The notes under the pieces were generated by a model. It was not told where the DNA came from, searched no databases, and was given only the letters and a program-made list of their open reading frames with translations. 64,000 bases of DNA from Saussurea involucrata (taxonomy: Eukaryota > Streptophyta > Magnoliopsida > Asterales > Asteraceae), in assembly GCA_033807775.1 (NCBI GenBank), contig CM066322.1, positions 20,883,001 through 20,947,000 of the forward strand. The letters run 5' to 3'. Numbering within the stretch: position 1 is the stretch's first letter; each line of letters opens with the position of its first letter. The translations under genes and the position numbers were made by a program. Below, piece by piece: positions 10,559 to 20,431 of this stretch.

Positions 10559-10696
10559 TTCCCCCTCCTCCCAGTGTCGATCTCAATTGCTCTGCCATCT
10601 CAACCGATTAGGTTCTGGTTAGAGCAATTTTGTGCACCCCTGCTGTGAAATCAACGACCTCCTATCAGCACCTAGGTATTTATAGTTGTGCTCACC

Positions 10697-12016
10697 ATGA
10701 CGAATTCTAATTCTGACAAAACCGAGACTGCCTCCCGCATTCACCCCGCTCAAACAGTCAGCAACATTCGTAACCTCATTCAGAAAGTTCAATACCACTC
10801 ATGGGCTGAACTATTCCAGGTTACTGCTCGAGCCCATTGTGTTCTAGATCATATTGATGGAACTACACCAGATCCTACCATCCCCGAGGCAAAATGGCAG
10901 CAACTGGATGCCATTGTTTTGTCATGGATTTATGGCACCATCTCGGAAGATCTTCTGCTTACTATCCTTAAGTCCGGTTCTACTGCCCGTGAGGCGTGGC
11001 TTCGTATCAAGAACCTCTTCCACGATAACAAAAGTGCTTTTGCTGCTGATCTCGAACAACAGTTTATTCACACAAAATTGGAGAAATTCTCTTCGGTCTC
11101 TTCTTATTGTCAACATCTAAAGATGTTATCTGATCAACTTTCAGATGTGGACCAGCAGGTTAGTGATCAAAGGCTGGTACTTCAACTCATTAATGGCTTG
11201 ACACCTGTTTTTGACACGGTTGGTAGCATTATTAGCCAACTCAGCCCCCTTCCGTCCTTTGATACCGCACGAAGTATGTTACTTCGTGAGGAGGCTCGTC
11301 GTGGTCGCACTACTGAACCCACGGCTATGGTTGCTGCCAACCCTCCGCTACAACCCCCTTTTCCCCGACCAACTCCACCAGCATCTTCCCAGCCTTACTC
11401 AAACCAGCGGGGACAGTTTCATGCTCAAAATCGCAACCGTGGGCGCAACAACAATAGATCCAACCGCAATACTCGTGGATCACAAACCGGCCGCAACTAC
11501 CAGTCACCTTCTGGATGGCCCACCGCTGCACAATTGCCACCATATTATTGGGGTGGTTGGGCCCTACCTCCATGTCCTTATCCAACAATCACTACAGGCG
11601 TGCCCCCTCGTGGCTCCTCTCAAGGACTTTTAGGCCCGGCTCCGCGTGCTCCTCAGGCATTCTTTGCTTCTCCACCAGACAACAATCCTGAGCTACAAGC
11701 CACCGTCTTGCCCAATGCATTCAGTGCAATGACGCTACAACAACCAGATGATACATGGTATATGGACACAGGCGCATCATCACACATGACGTCAAACTTC
11801 GTACCTTTTTTAATTCGAGTAATATTCCTTGTGTTTATGTTGGTAACGGCTCTAGCATTCCGGTCACTGGATCTGGCATGTCCCAACTTACCCCGAACCT
11901 TATCCTCTCTAACGTACTCTATACCCCTCAGATTATTAAAAATCTTGTTTCCGTGCGTCAATTCACTACTGAAAATAACGTATCCGTCGAATTTGACCCA
12001 GTTGGTTTCTCTGTGA
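10697..12016 (+). CDS. copia gag and start of protease
   Basis: ATG at 10697. The N-terminal two-thirds is a Gag of the UBN2 type (YHSWAELFQVTARAHCVLDH, AREAWLRIKNLF, LKMLSDQLSDVD, LVLQLINGLTPVFD). A Pro/Arg/Asn-rich linker follows. No CCHC zinc knuckle is visible, unusual for copia Gag. The protease catalytic motif DTGASSHMT is in this frame at about 11765–11791. Just after it the frame diverges into unrelated residues and stops at 12016, while the rest of the protease and pol continue in the −1 frame. Either a one-base deletion or a programmed frameshift. Confidence 0.9.
   Translation: MTNSNSDKTETASRIHPAQTVSNIRNLIQKVQYHSWAELFQVTARAHCVLDHIDGTTPDPTIPEAKWQQLDAIVLSWIYGTISEDLLLTILKSGSTAREAWLRIKNLFHDNKSAFAADLEQQFIHTKLEKFSSVSSYCQHLKMLSDQLSDVDQQVSDQRLVLQLINGLTPVFDTVGSIISQLSPLPSFDTARSMLLREEARRGRTTEPTAMVAANPPLQPPFPRPTPPASSQPYSNQRGQFHAQNRNRGRNNNRSNRNTRGSQTGRNYQSPSGWPTAAQLPPYYWGGWALPPCPYPTITTGVPPRGSSQGLLGPAPRAPQAFFASPPDNNPELQATVLPNAFSAMTLQQPDDTWYMDTGASSHMTSNFVPFLIRVIFLVFMLVTALAFRSLDLACPNLPRTLSSLTYSIPLRLLKILFPCVNSLLKITYPSNLTQLVSL
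11806..11812 (+). promoter_or_regulatory. T TTT TTA heptamer at the gag/pol frame change
   Basis: In the gag frame the codons read CCT TTT TTA, giving the canonical −1 slippery heptamer in the correct phase. A −1 slip would lead directly into the pol frame. Loss of one G just upstream (near 11801) would equally explain the frame change, and no obvious downstream stem-loop was seen. Confidence 0.35.
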
Positions 12017-14916
12017 AGGATCTTCAAACGGGGAACAAAATCATGCGATGCAATAGCTCAGGAAACCTCTATCCGGTCCATCCTGCTTCCCAATCATCAC
12101 CACCTGTGTCTCTTGCAACTATTTCTTCTCAAGTCTGGCATCAACGTCTTGGTCATCCAGGGGATCATGTTTTATCTTTTCTTCGTAGCAAACATTTCAT
12201 TTCTTGTAATAAGGAGCATTGCTCCAATAACTTATGTCAATCTTGTCACATTGCTAAAAGTACTCGTTTGCCTTTCTCCCGCTCTATGTCTCCTACTTAT
12301 GCACCATTTGATATAATACATAGTGATCTTTGGACCTCTCCGGTTATTAGTACACAAGGTCATCGTTATTATCTTGTTTTGTTAGATGATTTTACTCACT
12401 TTGTGTGGGTTTACCCTCTTAAATACAAAACTGAAGTGTATACTAAATTTCTTCAATTCCGTACACTTATCAAGACTCAATTTGAACGTGAAATAAAATC
12501 CTTCCAATGTGATATGGGACGTGAGTTTGATAATTCATCTTTTCATTCGTTTTGCCAATCTCATGGTATGGTCTTCCGTTTTTCTTGTCCCAAAACTTCC
12601 CCTCAAAATGGAAAAGCCGAACGAATCATCCGAACACTAAATGACATCTCTCGCACTCTTCTTACACATGCTTCTCTCCCCCCTCAGTATTGGGTTGAAG
12701 CCCTTCATATAGCGGTCTACCTCCACAACATCCTTCCCACTAAAGCTCTCCAGTTTAACACTCCTACATATGTTCTCTACCTTCGACATCCCACTTATTC
12801 CCATCTTCGGGTGTTTGGATGTCTCTGCTTCCCTAACCTCTCTGCCACCGCCCCCCCCCCCCCCCCCCACAAACTCGCCCCTCGCTCTACCCCTTGTGTA
12901 TTCCTAGGATACCCCATTTCCCATCGTGGCTATTTGTGTCTCGATTTATCCACCAAGAAATTAATTGTCTCTCGTCACGTCACCTTTGACGAAAATGTTT
13001 TTCCCTTCTCTCGACTCACCCCCCAATCACCGTCATCATACGATTTCCTCAACAGTTCAGACCCCTCACCTCTTGAGCTTGAACGCCTCTTGACCACCCC
13101 CATGTTTAAACCCACCACCTCTCATCAGCGTCCTGCCATCCAACAAATACCGATCACTCCTCACCCTGCCTCCTCCCCGTTTAGCGGACGTGTCTATACT
13201 CGTCGACCCCGCATCATCAACCATGTTCCTACAAATCCTCATACGTCATCCCCTCCTCCCCCTCCCCCTCCCCCTGCCCCGTCCCGACACTCGATGACCA
13301 CACGAAGTCAATCTGGTGTTCGTAAGCCCAAAACCGCTTTTAATCTCCATACCACTACTATATCTCCTCTTCCCCGCTCCCACCTCACTGCCCTCCAGGA
13401 CCACAACTGGAATGCCGCCATGCATGAGGAATATAATGCCTTGATTAAAAATGGTACGTGGGACTTGGTTCCTCGGCCGTCTGATGCTAATATTATTCGC
13501 TGCATGTGGTTGTTTAAGCACAAACATAATTCTGATGGATCCTTGCAACGCTACAAGGCTAGATTAGTGGTTAATGGTAAATCCCAACAGGTTGGGGTGG
13601 ATTGTGCTGAGACATTCAGTCCCGTTGTCAAACCCGCTACCATTCGGACAGTACTCAGCATTGCCTTATCTCATTCTTGGCCCATTCATCAACTGGATGT
13701 CAAGAATGCGTTTCTTCATGGCGACTTAGTCGAGACTGTTTACATGCACCAGCCACCTGGCTTTGTTGATCCTACCGCTCCGAAACATGTTTGTCTCCTA
13801 CGAAAATCCCTTTATGGTCTCAAGCAAGCCCCACGAGCATGGTACCATCGATTCTCAACGTATCTTGTTCAGATTGGTTTTTCAAGCAGCAAGAGTGACC
13901 AATCTCTTTTTATATATAAGCACGGGGGTGATAAAGCCTTTCTTCTACTGTATGTTGATGACATTATACTTACAGCCTCATCTGATCAGTTCCTTCGGCA
14001 CATCATGTCTCGTTTGAGTTCTGAGTTTGCTATGACAGACTTGGGGCCTCTAAGCTATTTTTTGGGAATCTCGGTTCATCATTCTAAGGGCACTATGTTT
14101 CTATCGCAACGCAAGTACAGTGAAGAGATTCTTGAGCGTGCCGGGATGAGCAATTGTCGGCCAGCTAATACTCCGGTCGACACTAAGGCCAAACTTAGTG
14201 CCCATGACGGTGCACCCGTACCCGACCCGACTTTATACCGCAGGCTTGCAGGTGCTTTGCAATACCTCACTTTCACTCGTCCAGATATCAGTTACGCGGT
14301 ACAACAAATTTGCCTCTATATGCACGCTCCACGTGAACCCCATTTCCAAGCTATGAAACGCATTTTGCGGTATATAAGTGGAACCCTTGACTACGGTCTC
14401 CATCTCTCTGCTTCGTCTCTTTCTAGCCTAGTGGCCTATTCTGACGCAGATTGGGGTGGATGTCCAGACACTCGTCGTTCTACCTCTGGATACTGTGTGT
14501 TTTTAGGCGATAATCTTCTCTCTTGGTCTTCCAAAAGACAACCCACTCTCTCTCGCTCAAGCGCTGAGGCAGAATATCGTGGGGTGGCAAATGCCGTTGC
14601 CGAAACTTCGTGGCTCCGCAACCTTCTACTTGAACTTCATTGCCCCCTTCGGCGTGCCACTATCGTTTACTGCGACAATGTCAGTGCCGTTTACTTATCC
14701 TCCAATCCTGTTCAACACCAACGTACCAAACATGTTGAAATGGACATCCATTTTGTACGTGAAAAGGTGGCCCTCGGCCAAGTTCGCGTTCTCCACGTTC
14801 CCTCTTCATCGCAATATGCTGATGTTTTCACAAAAGGATTACCCTCCTCTCTTTTCTTGGATTTTCGGTCCAATCTCACCGTTCGCCGATCTCCCGCTTC
14901 GACTGCGGGGGTGTGA
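11812..14916 (+). CDS. copia pol: protease remainder, integrase, reverse transcriptase, RNase H
   Basis: In the −1 frame relative to gag. Visible in order: protease remainder (VYVGNGSSIPVTGSG); pre-integrase zinc motif (WHQRLGHPG from 12136, then CNNLCQSC-like cysteines); integrase with HSD, CDMGREF and NGKAE, where the last two acidic residues are 35 residues apart as in D,D35E; a run of six prolines encoded by an 18-C tract (12851–12868); RT with WLFKHKHNSDGS, LDVKNAFLHG, LYGLKQAPRAW and YVDD at 13951–13962; RNase H with YSDADWGG, AEAEYRG and CDNVSAV. All catalytic residues looked for are present. Stop at 14914–14916 falls on the LTR start. Apart from the frame change the enzyme looks intact. 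Confidence 0.95.
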   Translation, partial: NSSNIPCVYVGNGSSIPVTGSGMSQLTPNLILSNVLYTPQIIKNLVSVRQFTTENNVSVEFDPVGFSVKDLQTGNKIMRCNSSGNLYPVHPASQSSPPVSLATISSQVWHQRLGHPGDHVLSFLRSKHFISCNKEHCSNNLCQSCHIAKSTRLPFSRSMSPTYAPFDIIHSDLWTSPVISTQGHRYYLVLLDDFTHFVWVYPLKYKTEVYTKFLQFRTLIKTQFEREIKSFQCDMGREFDNSSFHSFCQSHGMVFRFSCPKTSPQNGKAERIIRTLNDISRTLLTHASLPPQYWVEALHIAVYLHNILPTKALQFNTPTYVLYLRHPTYSHLRVFGCLCFPNLSATAPPPPPHKLAPRSTPCVFLGYPISHRGYLCLDLSTKKLIVSRHVTFDENVFPFSRLTPQSPSSYDFLNSSDPSPLELERLLTTPMFKPTTSHQRPAIQQIPITPHPASSPFSGRVYTRRPRIINHVPTNPHTSSPPPPPPPPAPSRHSMTTRSQSGVRKPKTAFNLHTTTISPLPRSHLTALQDHNWNAAMHEEYNALIKNGTWDLVPRPSDANIIRCMWLFKHKHNSDGSLQRYKARLVVNGKSQQVGVDCAETFSPVVKPATIRTVLSIALSHSWPIHQLDVKNAFLHGDLVETVYMHQPPGFVDPTAPKHVCLLRKSLYGLKQAPRAWYHRFSTYLVQIGFSSSKSDQSLFIYKHGGDKAFLLLYVDDIILTASSDQFLRHIMSRLSSEFAMTDLGPLSYFLGISVHHSKGTMFLSQRKYSEEILERAGMSNCRPANTPVDTKAKLSAHDGAPVPDPTLYRRLAGALQYLTFTRPDISYAVQQICLYMHAPREPHFQAMKRILRYISGTLDYGLHLSASSLSSLVAYSDADWGGCPDTRRSTSGYCVFLGDNLLSWSSKRQPTLSRSSAEAEYRGVANAVAETSWLRNLLLELHCPLRRATIVYCDNVSAVYLSSNPVQHQRTKHVEMDIHFVREKVALGQVRVLHVPSSSQYADVFTKGLPSSLFLDFRSNLTVRRSPASTAGV
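14901..14913 (+). other. polypurine tract of the copia element
   Basis: GACTGCGGGGGTG lies directly before the 3' LTR start at 14914. Confidence 0.65.
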
Positions 14917-15085
14917 TAGGAAATCAATTAAATTAGATGAAAATATTCTGTAAATATTCTGTCAATATTTGTTTTAATACGTTTCCTAGTTTGTACAAGT
15001 TTCCTTTATTTTACAAATCCTTGTACTCTATATATTGGAGGAAATGGAATGAACAAAGGGCATCGACTCTTTCTACCATCTCACA
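14914..15085 (+). repeat. 3' LTR, 172 bp
   Basis: Reads identical to the 5' LTR from TGATAGG to CTCACA and is followed by the right CGAGT target copy. Confidence 0.96.
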
Positions 15086-15291
15086 CGAGTACTCATCATC
15101 AGCTTGTCAATTTCGTCCGTCTTGCTGGGTTTGTCCTTAGCAGCGTATATTTATAACAAGAAAAAGAAAAGGTCTTGAGGTAATGCGAATGAGTCACTTC
15201 CATATTTTAACAAATGAAAAATGTAAAACAAGCAAAAGAGTATACAACTTTCTTGCTCTTCTTTATAATAATTCTACACATCACTCTGTAG

Positions 15292-16897
15292 GTCGCAGGA
15301 TACACGCCTTTGATAAAAAGCACTCCGATGTAGAGAAGGATGATCTAGAGCTGAATTTTATTAGCTTATCTAAAGTAGTTAAGGCTACAAATAACTTCTC
15401 CATTGACAATAAACTCGGAGAAGGTGGCTTCGGTCCAGTTTACAAGGTAACTTGTTGCATGCACGTATATGGTTAAAAGTGCCTCTACAGCTCATATGAC
15501 GGATCATAATCTTTAGGGAGTGTTGGAAAGCGGAGAAGAAATAGCCGTGAAGAAACTTTCAGAGACTTCTAAACAGGGGTACGAGGAGTTCTACAACGAA
15601 GTTGTTTGTGTTGCCAGACTTCAACATCGGAATCTTGTGAAGCTTCTTGGATACTGCATGGATGAAGATGAAAGGATCCTGATTTATGAATACTTGCCTA
15701 ACAAAAGCTTGGATTTATATATATTTGGTTCGACTCTTTCATCATGTTTTTACTGCGCTTTGTACACTATTGCTATTCAAGTATTTACCTTCGTTTTTAT
15801 TATTATCTAAATCTATATAGTAATGTTGTTATATTGGCAGATGAAACCAAAAGTTCTATGCTCAATTGGCCTCTGTGCTTCGATATTATCCGTGGGATTG
15901 CTAAAGGTATTCTTTATCTACATCAAGATTCACGCCATCGAATCATCCACAGAGATCTCAAGGCAAGCAATATTCTGCTGGATCGCGACATGAACCCAAA
16001 AATATCAGACTTTGGTCTTGCTAGAGAGTTTGGAGGAGACCAGATTACAGGCGAGACAAAGAAAGTGGTTGGAACATAGTAAGTATTTATCAACTATGGA
16101 CGATTTAATTCATTTATGACGCTTATTTGTCATTCTTTTTGGTTTTGTCCCAGTGGTTATATTTCACCCGAGTATGCGATTCACGGGCGTTTCTCTATAA
16201 AATCGGATGTATTCAGTTTTGGTGTTTTGGTGCTGGAGATGGTGAGTGGGAAGAAAAACAGAGAATTCTCTCGTGAAGATGGCAGTGATAACCTTCTTGG
16301 ATATGTAAGTAAATAATCTTATGGCTTGACTCTATATTGATAAGATTTATTTTGCATAGCTAAACCAAACGAGCACCGTATATCCCACTCAAAAGCAAGG
16401 TACATAGATTTGTTTTGCCCAAGTGTTATAGAGTAAATAACTTTTTAACGATTTTATTATTAAATTTGTAGTGGTCACTAATGAGTACCTTCGATTGAAA
16501 ATTTACCGGAAAGGAAAATATTGTATTTATTTTACGACAAAAAAGGAAAATTAAACTTAACTACCCCATTCTCTCACTTCTGATCATGCATTTCGGTGTC
16601 AATCAGGCATGGAGACTCTATAGAGAAGGAAAGTCTCTTGAGCTCATGAGTCCTTGTTTACACAACTCGTGCATTGTCTCAGAGGTGGAACGAACAATAC
16701 ATGTTGGTCTATTGTGCGTGCAAAATCTTGCACCAGATAGGCCAACAATGTCGTATGTGGTTAGGATGTTGAGTAGTGACGGTGCATTGCCTCCGCCTAA
16801 ACAACCTGCTTTCTTTGTCGGAGAAGGTTTGCCTAATCCCAACCCCTCTTCAGGAGGAGCCGATAAAGCCACTATAACGATGTTAGATCCTCGATAG
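15292..16897 (+). CDS. kinase A exons 3–7: Ser/Thr protein kinase domain
   Basis: Exons 15292–15446, 15517–15727, 15841–16078, 16154–16304 and 16607–16897 all have GT–AG borders and compatible phases. They encode the glycine loop GEGGFGPVYK, catalytic lysine in IAVKKLSE, catalytic loop IIHRDLKASN, DFGLAREFGG at the start of the activation segment, the SPEYAIHGRFS block, and the C-terminal lobe ending at LDPR and TAG 16895–16897. Every catalytic motif is intact, so the kinase half decayed less than the membrane exon. An in-frame start for a kinase-only product is not evident. Confidence 0.88.
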
Positions 16898-17515
16898 GAG
16901 AATGCGGAATTAAAGGATTTATGTGTCCTAGAGTTGCATCCTTTTGTGCAAGTGTATCATATTCGAGTATGCAGTTTTGCTTCCATGGCATTACACAAAT
17001 ACACAAATATACACATACATATATGTATTAGCATAATTTTTCGAGGCTTGCGTTTTTCCATGTAATTAGTTGTAAATTTTTGGGTTTCTTTCTTCAATTT
17101 TGATTTTCATAGCAAGACTAAGATCATGTAACATAATTTTGGGATTTTACAATTGGTTTTGAACTTTTGATACTTGTTTTGGAAAAAGTAATGTTAGGTT
17201 GTTAATATTTGGTTTTAGAATATTTCCGGTTGAAGTGGAATCAAAATCAGGTGAAATGGGGACCCTCTTGGGGTCCGGGCGGTCTAAGCTGACTTTTCTG
17301 CCATGGGAACAGTCACCCCAAGTCACTAGATCTCAAAACAGTCAAGACACGGTCAGGGACTGGGTGGCAGTACGAGCGGCTGAAGCCGCACCAGAAGGCG
17401 CCATGGCACAGGTGGTGTGGCAATGTTACTGGCACCGCGCGAGCCAAGTCTGGATGTGGGCGACTTATGGCGTGCATATTCAATTTAATGGATTTATGCA
17501 CATGTGCTATGCATC
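16898..17515. other. 3' flank of kinase A
   Basis: Begins with a 3'-UTR-like stretch. A segment at about 16928–17000 (GAGTTGCATCCTTTTGTGC and onward) recurs in diverged form at 20433, beyond the Harbinger elements. A more GC-rich piece at 17230–17470 may be another transposon relic. No gene recognised. Confidence 0.5.
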
Positions 17516-17865
17516 TTAGACCACCCGCATCCATTGCTTGGGTTCGCCTGGGTTGGTGTGGGATGGAGTTGAACACCATCGCACCCCTTGGGGTTGGCGT
17601 GGGATGGAGCCCTCCTGGGTTGGGCAACCCAGCTCGGGTTGGGTGATTTCAAGTTTTTTTTTCTTTTTTCAAATATATCCGTTGAAATATGAACGTTGGG
17701 TATGATTTTTTTTAATTATTTCTATCCTATAAATACTAATATTAACCTACTTATTTTTTCACACAAACAAATTTACTCTCAATCTCTCCCATCTTCCCCA
17801 CTTATTTTTTCACACCACTAAATTTTCTCTCAATCTCTCAAACTTTTCTCTACTACAAAAACAAA

Positions 17866-19197
17866 ATGTCTTCTTCATCAGTGAACTCGTCGGAATTTTA
17901 TGAGTCGTCATCGTCGGACGGGGAAATTAATCTACCCGCGTATCGTCAAATGAATTACGATATTTTTCGTGGATTAATAACCAATGTTGTAGAAAGGCTT
18001 TTCGATCAAGATGAAGAACCAAGTTCGCCTCCAAGACGGAGACGGAGGGGACCGGATCAAGTTAGAGATCGTGAAGCTGCACACGACCGACTTGTTGCAG
18101 ATTATTTTGCAGAAAACTGTAATTACAGTGACGAGTTGTTTAGTAGACGGTTCCGCATGAGCAGACGACTATTCCTACGAATAGTGGAGGATCTTGAGCG
18201 GGAGTATAAATATTTTCAACAGGGCTGGGATGCTAGAGGCAAAAAAGGGTTATCTCCTTTGCAAAAGTGTACCTCGGCAATTCGGCAAATGGCGTATGGG
18301 ATATCCGCTGACGACTTTGATGAGTACTTGAAGATGGCGGAGTCAACTGCACGTTTATGCATACAAAAGTTCAGCAAAGGTATCGTCAATCTTTACGGTA
18401 AGCGATACTTACGTAAACCTTCTTATGATGATATTCAACGTTTATACGCCGCACATGAAACTAGGCACGGGTTTCCCGGCATGTTAGGAAGCTTAGATTG
18501 TATGCATTGGGATTGGGACAACTGCCCAACTGCATGGCGCGGGCAGTACGTCAGAGGTGATCATGGTCGGCCGACTATTATGCTAGAGGCAGTGGCATCA
18601 CAGGATCTTTGGATTTGGCATGCATACTTCGGGGTTGTCGGGTCCAACAACGACCTCAATGTGCTAAACCAGTCGCCGTTATTTAACGATGTACACAACG
18701 GGAAAGCACCGCAGTGCCCGTTTCAAGTAAACGGAGTACAATACAAACACGGCTACTATCTTGCAGATGGGATATACCCCAAATGGGCTACCTTTGTGAA
18801 ATCATTCAAATGCCCTCCGGATCAAAGACGATTAAGGTTTAAAGACGCGCAAGAAGCGGCAATGAAGGATGTAGAACGTTGTTTTGGTGTGCTAAAACAA
18901 CGCTGGCACATAATACAACACCCAGCAAGATCGTGGCACCCGAATAAAATACAAAAAGTAATGTACGCTTGCATCATATTACACAATATGATATTGGAAG
19001 ACGAAGGTAACGCGATTTGTCGTTTCGATGAAAACGCTAATCAAGTTGATGAGGAGGACGACGAAGAGATTAGCGACCAACAATATGACGCTAACGTGTT
19101 AGAAGTCCGAAACCGAGAAACGCATCATAACCTTCGGGCGGATTTAATCGAACACATTTCACGGCTTCCAAGACACAACAACCAAGGCAACGAGTAG
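17866..19197 (+). CDS. Harbinger (HARBI1/ALP1-like) DDE transposase
   Basis: A single intact frame of 443 codons with ATG at 17866. The N-terminus is Ser-rich and then basic (PPRRRRRG). The DDE domain shows LGSLDCMHWDWDNCP for the first Asp, YYLADGIYP for the second and KDVERCFGVLKQRW for the Glu, followed by the typical MYACIILHNMILEDE block. Length and motif order match plant PIF/Harbinger nucleases, which in the nucleus act with a MYB-like partner to excise the element at TTA/TAA sites. No internal stop or frameshift was seen, so the enzyme could be functional; the partner would have to come from elsewhere. Confidence 0.93.
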   Translation: MSSSSVNSSEFYESSSSDGEINLPAYRQMNYDIFRGLITNVVERLFDQDEEPSSPPRRRRRGPDQVRDREAAHDRLVADYFAENCNYSDELFSRRFRMSRRLFLRIVEDLEREYKYFQQGWDARGKKGLSPLQKCTSAIRQMAYGISADDFDEYLKMAESTARLCIQKFSKGIVNLYGKRYLRKPSYDDIQRLYAAHETRHGFPGMLGSLDCMHWDWDNCPTAWRGQYVRGDHGRPTIMLEAVASQDLWIWHAYFGVVGSNNDLNVLNQSPLFNDVHNGKAPQCPFQVNGVQYKHGYYLADGIYPKWATFVKSFKCPPDQRRLRFKDAQEAAMKDVERCFGVLKQRWHIIQHPARSWHPNKIQKVMYACIILHNMILEDEGNAICRFDENANQVDEEDDEEISDQQYDANVLEVRNRETHHNLRADLIEHISRLPRHNNQGNE

Positions 19198-19413
19198 TTA
19201 TCATTTTTTATTTGAAATTTATGTATTTTTATTTTTTTTATTTTTATTATGTAAGGTTAAAATATTAGTTTGATTTATAAATTATAATATTATATATTAT
19301 TACAAATTACTTATAAAATATTAATTATTTAAATTAATGGTAACAAAAATAAAAATAAAAATAAATAAAAGATGGGATGGTAGTGTGGGATGGATGTGGG
19401 GGTTTGTGGGTTA

Positions 19414-20345
19414 GGCCATCCGTAGCCCATTCGGGATGGGCAGCGGGATGGCTGCGGGATGGGCTACGGGGGGTGCGGGTTCAGCGGGGCGGGATGGATT
19501 TCGGGGATGGGTTCCCGATTCATCCCGAAGCTTTATTAAAAATAAAAAATAAAATTATTTAATTTTTAAAAATAATGCCGTTGAATGACTCTTTGTAAAA
19601 AAAAAAAATTCTCAATTTAATCCCACTATATATTTAACCCTCAACCTCTTATTTCTCACACCTCTCAAACTCTCTCAAATTCTCTCAACCTCTTATTTTT
19701 CACACCTCTCAAACTCTCTCAAATTCTCTCAACCTCTTATTTTAAACAATATGGATTCGCCACAACCTCTTATACTTCATAACCCGGCACGCGGATGAGA
19801 ACCGGCAATATTGAGAAACATTATGTACGCTTGTGTCATATTACACAATATGATACTCGAAGACGAAAACCATGCTATTTGTGGTGACGTGGAAAACGAC
19901 TTTTTCACGAATGATATCGAAAGCCAAATCAGTGAGACACAACGCGCGGCAAATGTTCAAGAAGTCATAAACCGGGACACTCATAATAACCTTCGGTCGG
20001 ATTTGGTCGAACATATTTGGCGTATCCAAGTTCCCAACAATGACGACGAGTAGATTTTTAAATTTATTTTGTAATTTTTATTTTTAATGAATGATATGAA
20101 TTTTAATTTTTATTATTTATCTTATTTTTATTTATTAAAAAATATATAAATATTTTTATTTTGTTAAATAATTAAATGTATAAATAAAAGAATTAAAATA
20201 AATGAGGTGGCAAAAGGGTTTGAGGGAATGGGGTACGGGTGTTTAGGGATTGTTAGGGATTGAGTGAGGGATGGGAGAAAAGCTGATGTGGCGCTGATGT
20301 GGAGTGGAATATTTGAAAGATTCTTTCCATGGGGTACTGATGGCC
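19414..20345 (+). mobile_element. PIF/Harbinger element 2, non-autonomous, nested
   Basis: Flanked by TTA at 19411–19413 and 20346–20348. Ends read GGCCATCCGTAGCCCAT and, reverse-complemented from the right, GGCCATCAGTACCCCAT. At 932 bp it keeps a CT-rich leader with repeated CTCTCAAATTCTCTCAACC phrases (about 19630–19740) and only the C-terminal end of a transposase. It is an internally deleted relative of element 1 and inserted after it. Confidence 0.85.
19811..20053 (+). pseudogene. C-terminal remnant of Harbinger transposase
   Basis: Encodes a stretch matching the end of the element 1 transposase (MYACVILHNMILEDENHAIC, then NNLRSDLVEHIWRIQ). The catalytic domain is absent. The preceding AT-rich leader joins it directly, the mark of an internal deletion. 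Confidence 0.85.
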
Positions 20346-20431
20346 TTAGAATGGGTTGGAAGAGAAAAATGATGTGGCGCTGATGTGGCAGTGAAAAAGT
20401 GTGGGTTAGTGTGGGATGGATGCTGATGGTC

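Larger units (their letters stand above)
10205..15085 (+). mobile_element. complete young Ty1/copia retrotransposon inside kinase A
   Basis: 4,881 bp with two 172-bp LTRs that read identically base for base, a perfect CGAGT duplication, a PBS and a PPT. Identical LTRs and target copies imply a recent insertion. Domain order protease, integrase, reverse transcriptase, RNase H identifies Ty1/copia. Short LTRs and absence of extra frames distinguish it from the element at the left end of the window. Gag and pol are in different frames (see separate entries). Confidence 0.97.
10156..15179 (+). pseudogene. kinase A exon 2 (transmembrane), split by copia insertion
   Basis: The exon begins after TTTTGTAG at 10156, runs to 10204, resumes after the transposon at 15091 and ends at 15179 (donor GAG|GTAATG). 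It encodes a juxtamembrane stretch, a hydrophobic helix (VLIISLSISSVLLGLSLAA) and a Lys/Arg stop-transfer segment (YNKKKKR). The codon before the splice site is TGA (15176–15178). Copy C has CGA in the matching position, so this looks like a C-to-T nonsense change. An upstream alternative donor would change the reading phase. Confidence 0.8.
8800..16897 (+). pseudogene. S-domain receptor-like kinase A (SD1 type), interrupted
   Basis: Seven exons can be read: 8800–10057, 10156–10204 continued at 15091–15179, 15292–15446, 15517–15727, 15841–16078, 16154–16304 and 16607–16897. Without the transposon they total 2,442 bases, 814 codons in one frame, the usual size for plasma-membrane SD1 kinases (lectin–S-locus–PAN ectodomain, one membrane helix, Ser/Thr kinase). 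Two lesions break it: a 4.9-kb copia in the transmembrane exon, and a TGA at 15176–15178 one base before the exon's end. The start is ATG 8800. An ATG just upstream (near 8779) is out of frame because of a one-base deletion relative to copy C. Ligand unknown; assignment to self-incompatibility is not supported. Confidence 0.88.
17519..20431 (+). mobile_element. PIF/Harbinger element 1 (interrupted by element 2)
   Basis: Bounded by TTA duplications (17516–17518 and 20432–20434), the 3-bp target typical of PIF/Harbinger. Imperfect terminal inverted repeats read GACCACCCGCATCCAT on the left and the complement of GACCATCAGCATCCAT on the right. It carries one transposase gene. The companion MYB-like ORF normally present in this superfamily was not found. 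Element 2 (19414–20345) sits inside its right part; without it element 1 is about 2.0 kb. Confidence 0.85.
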
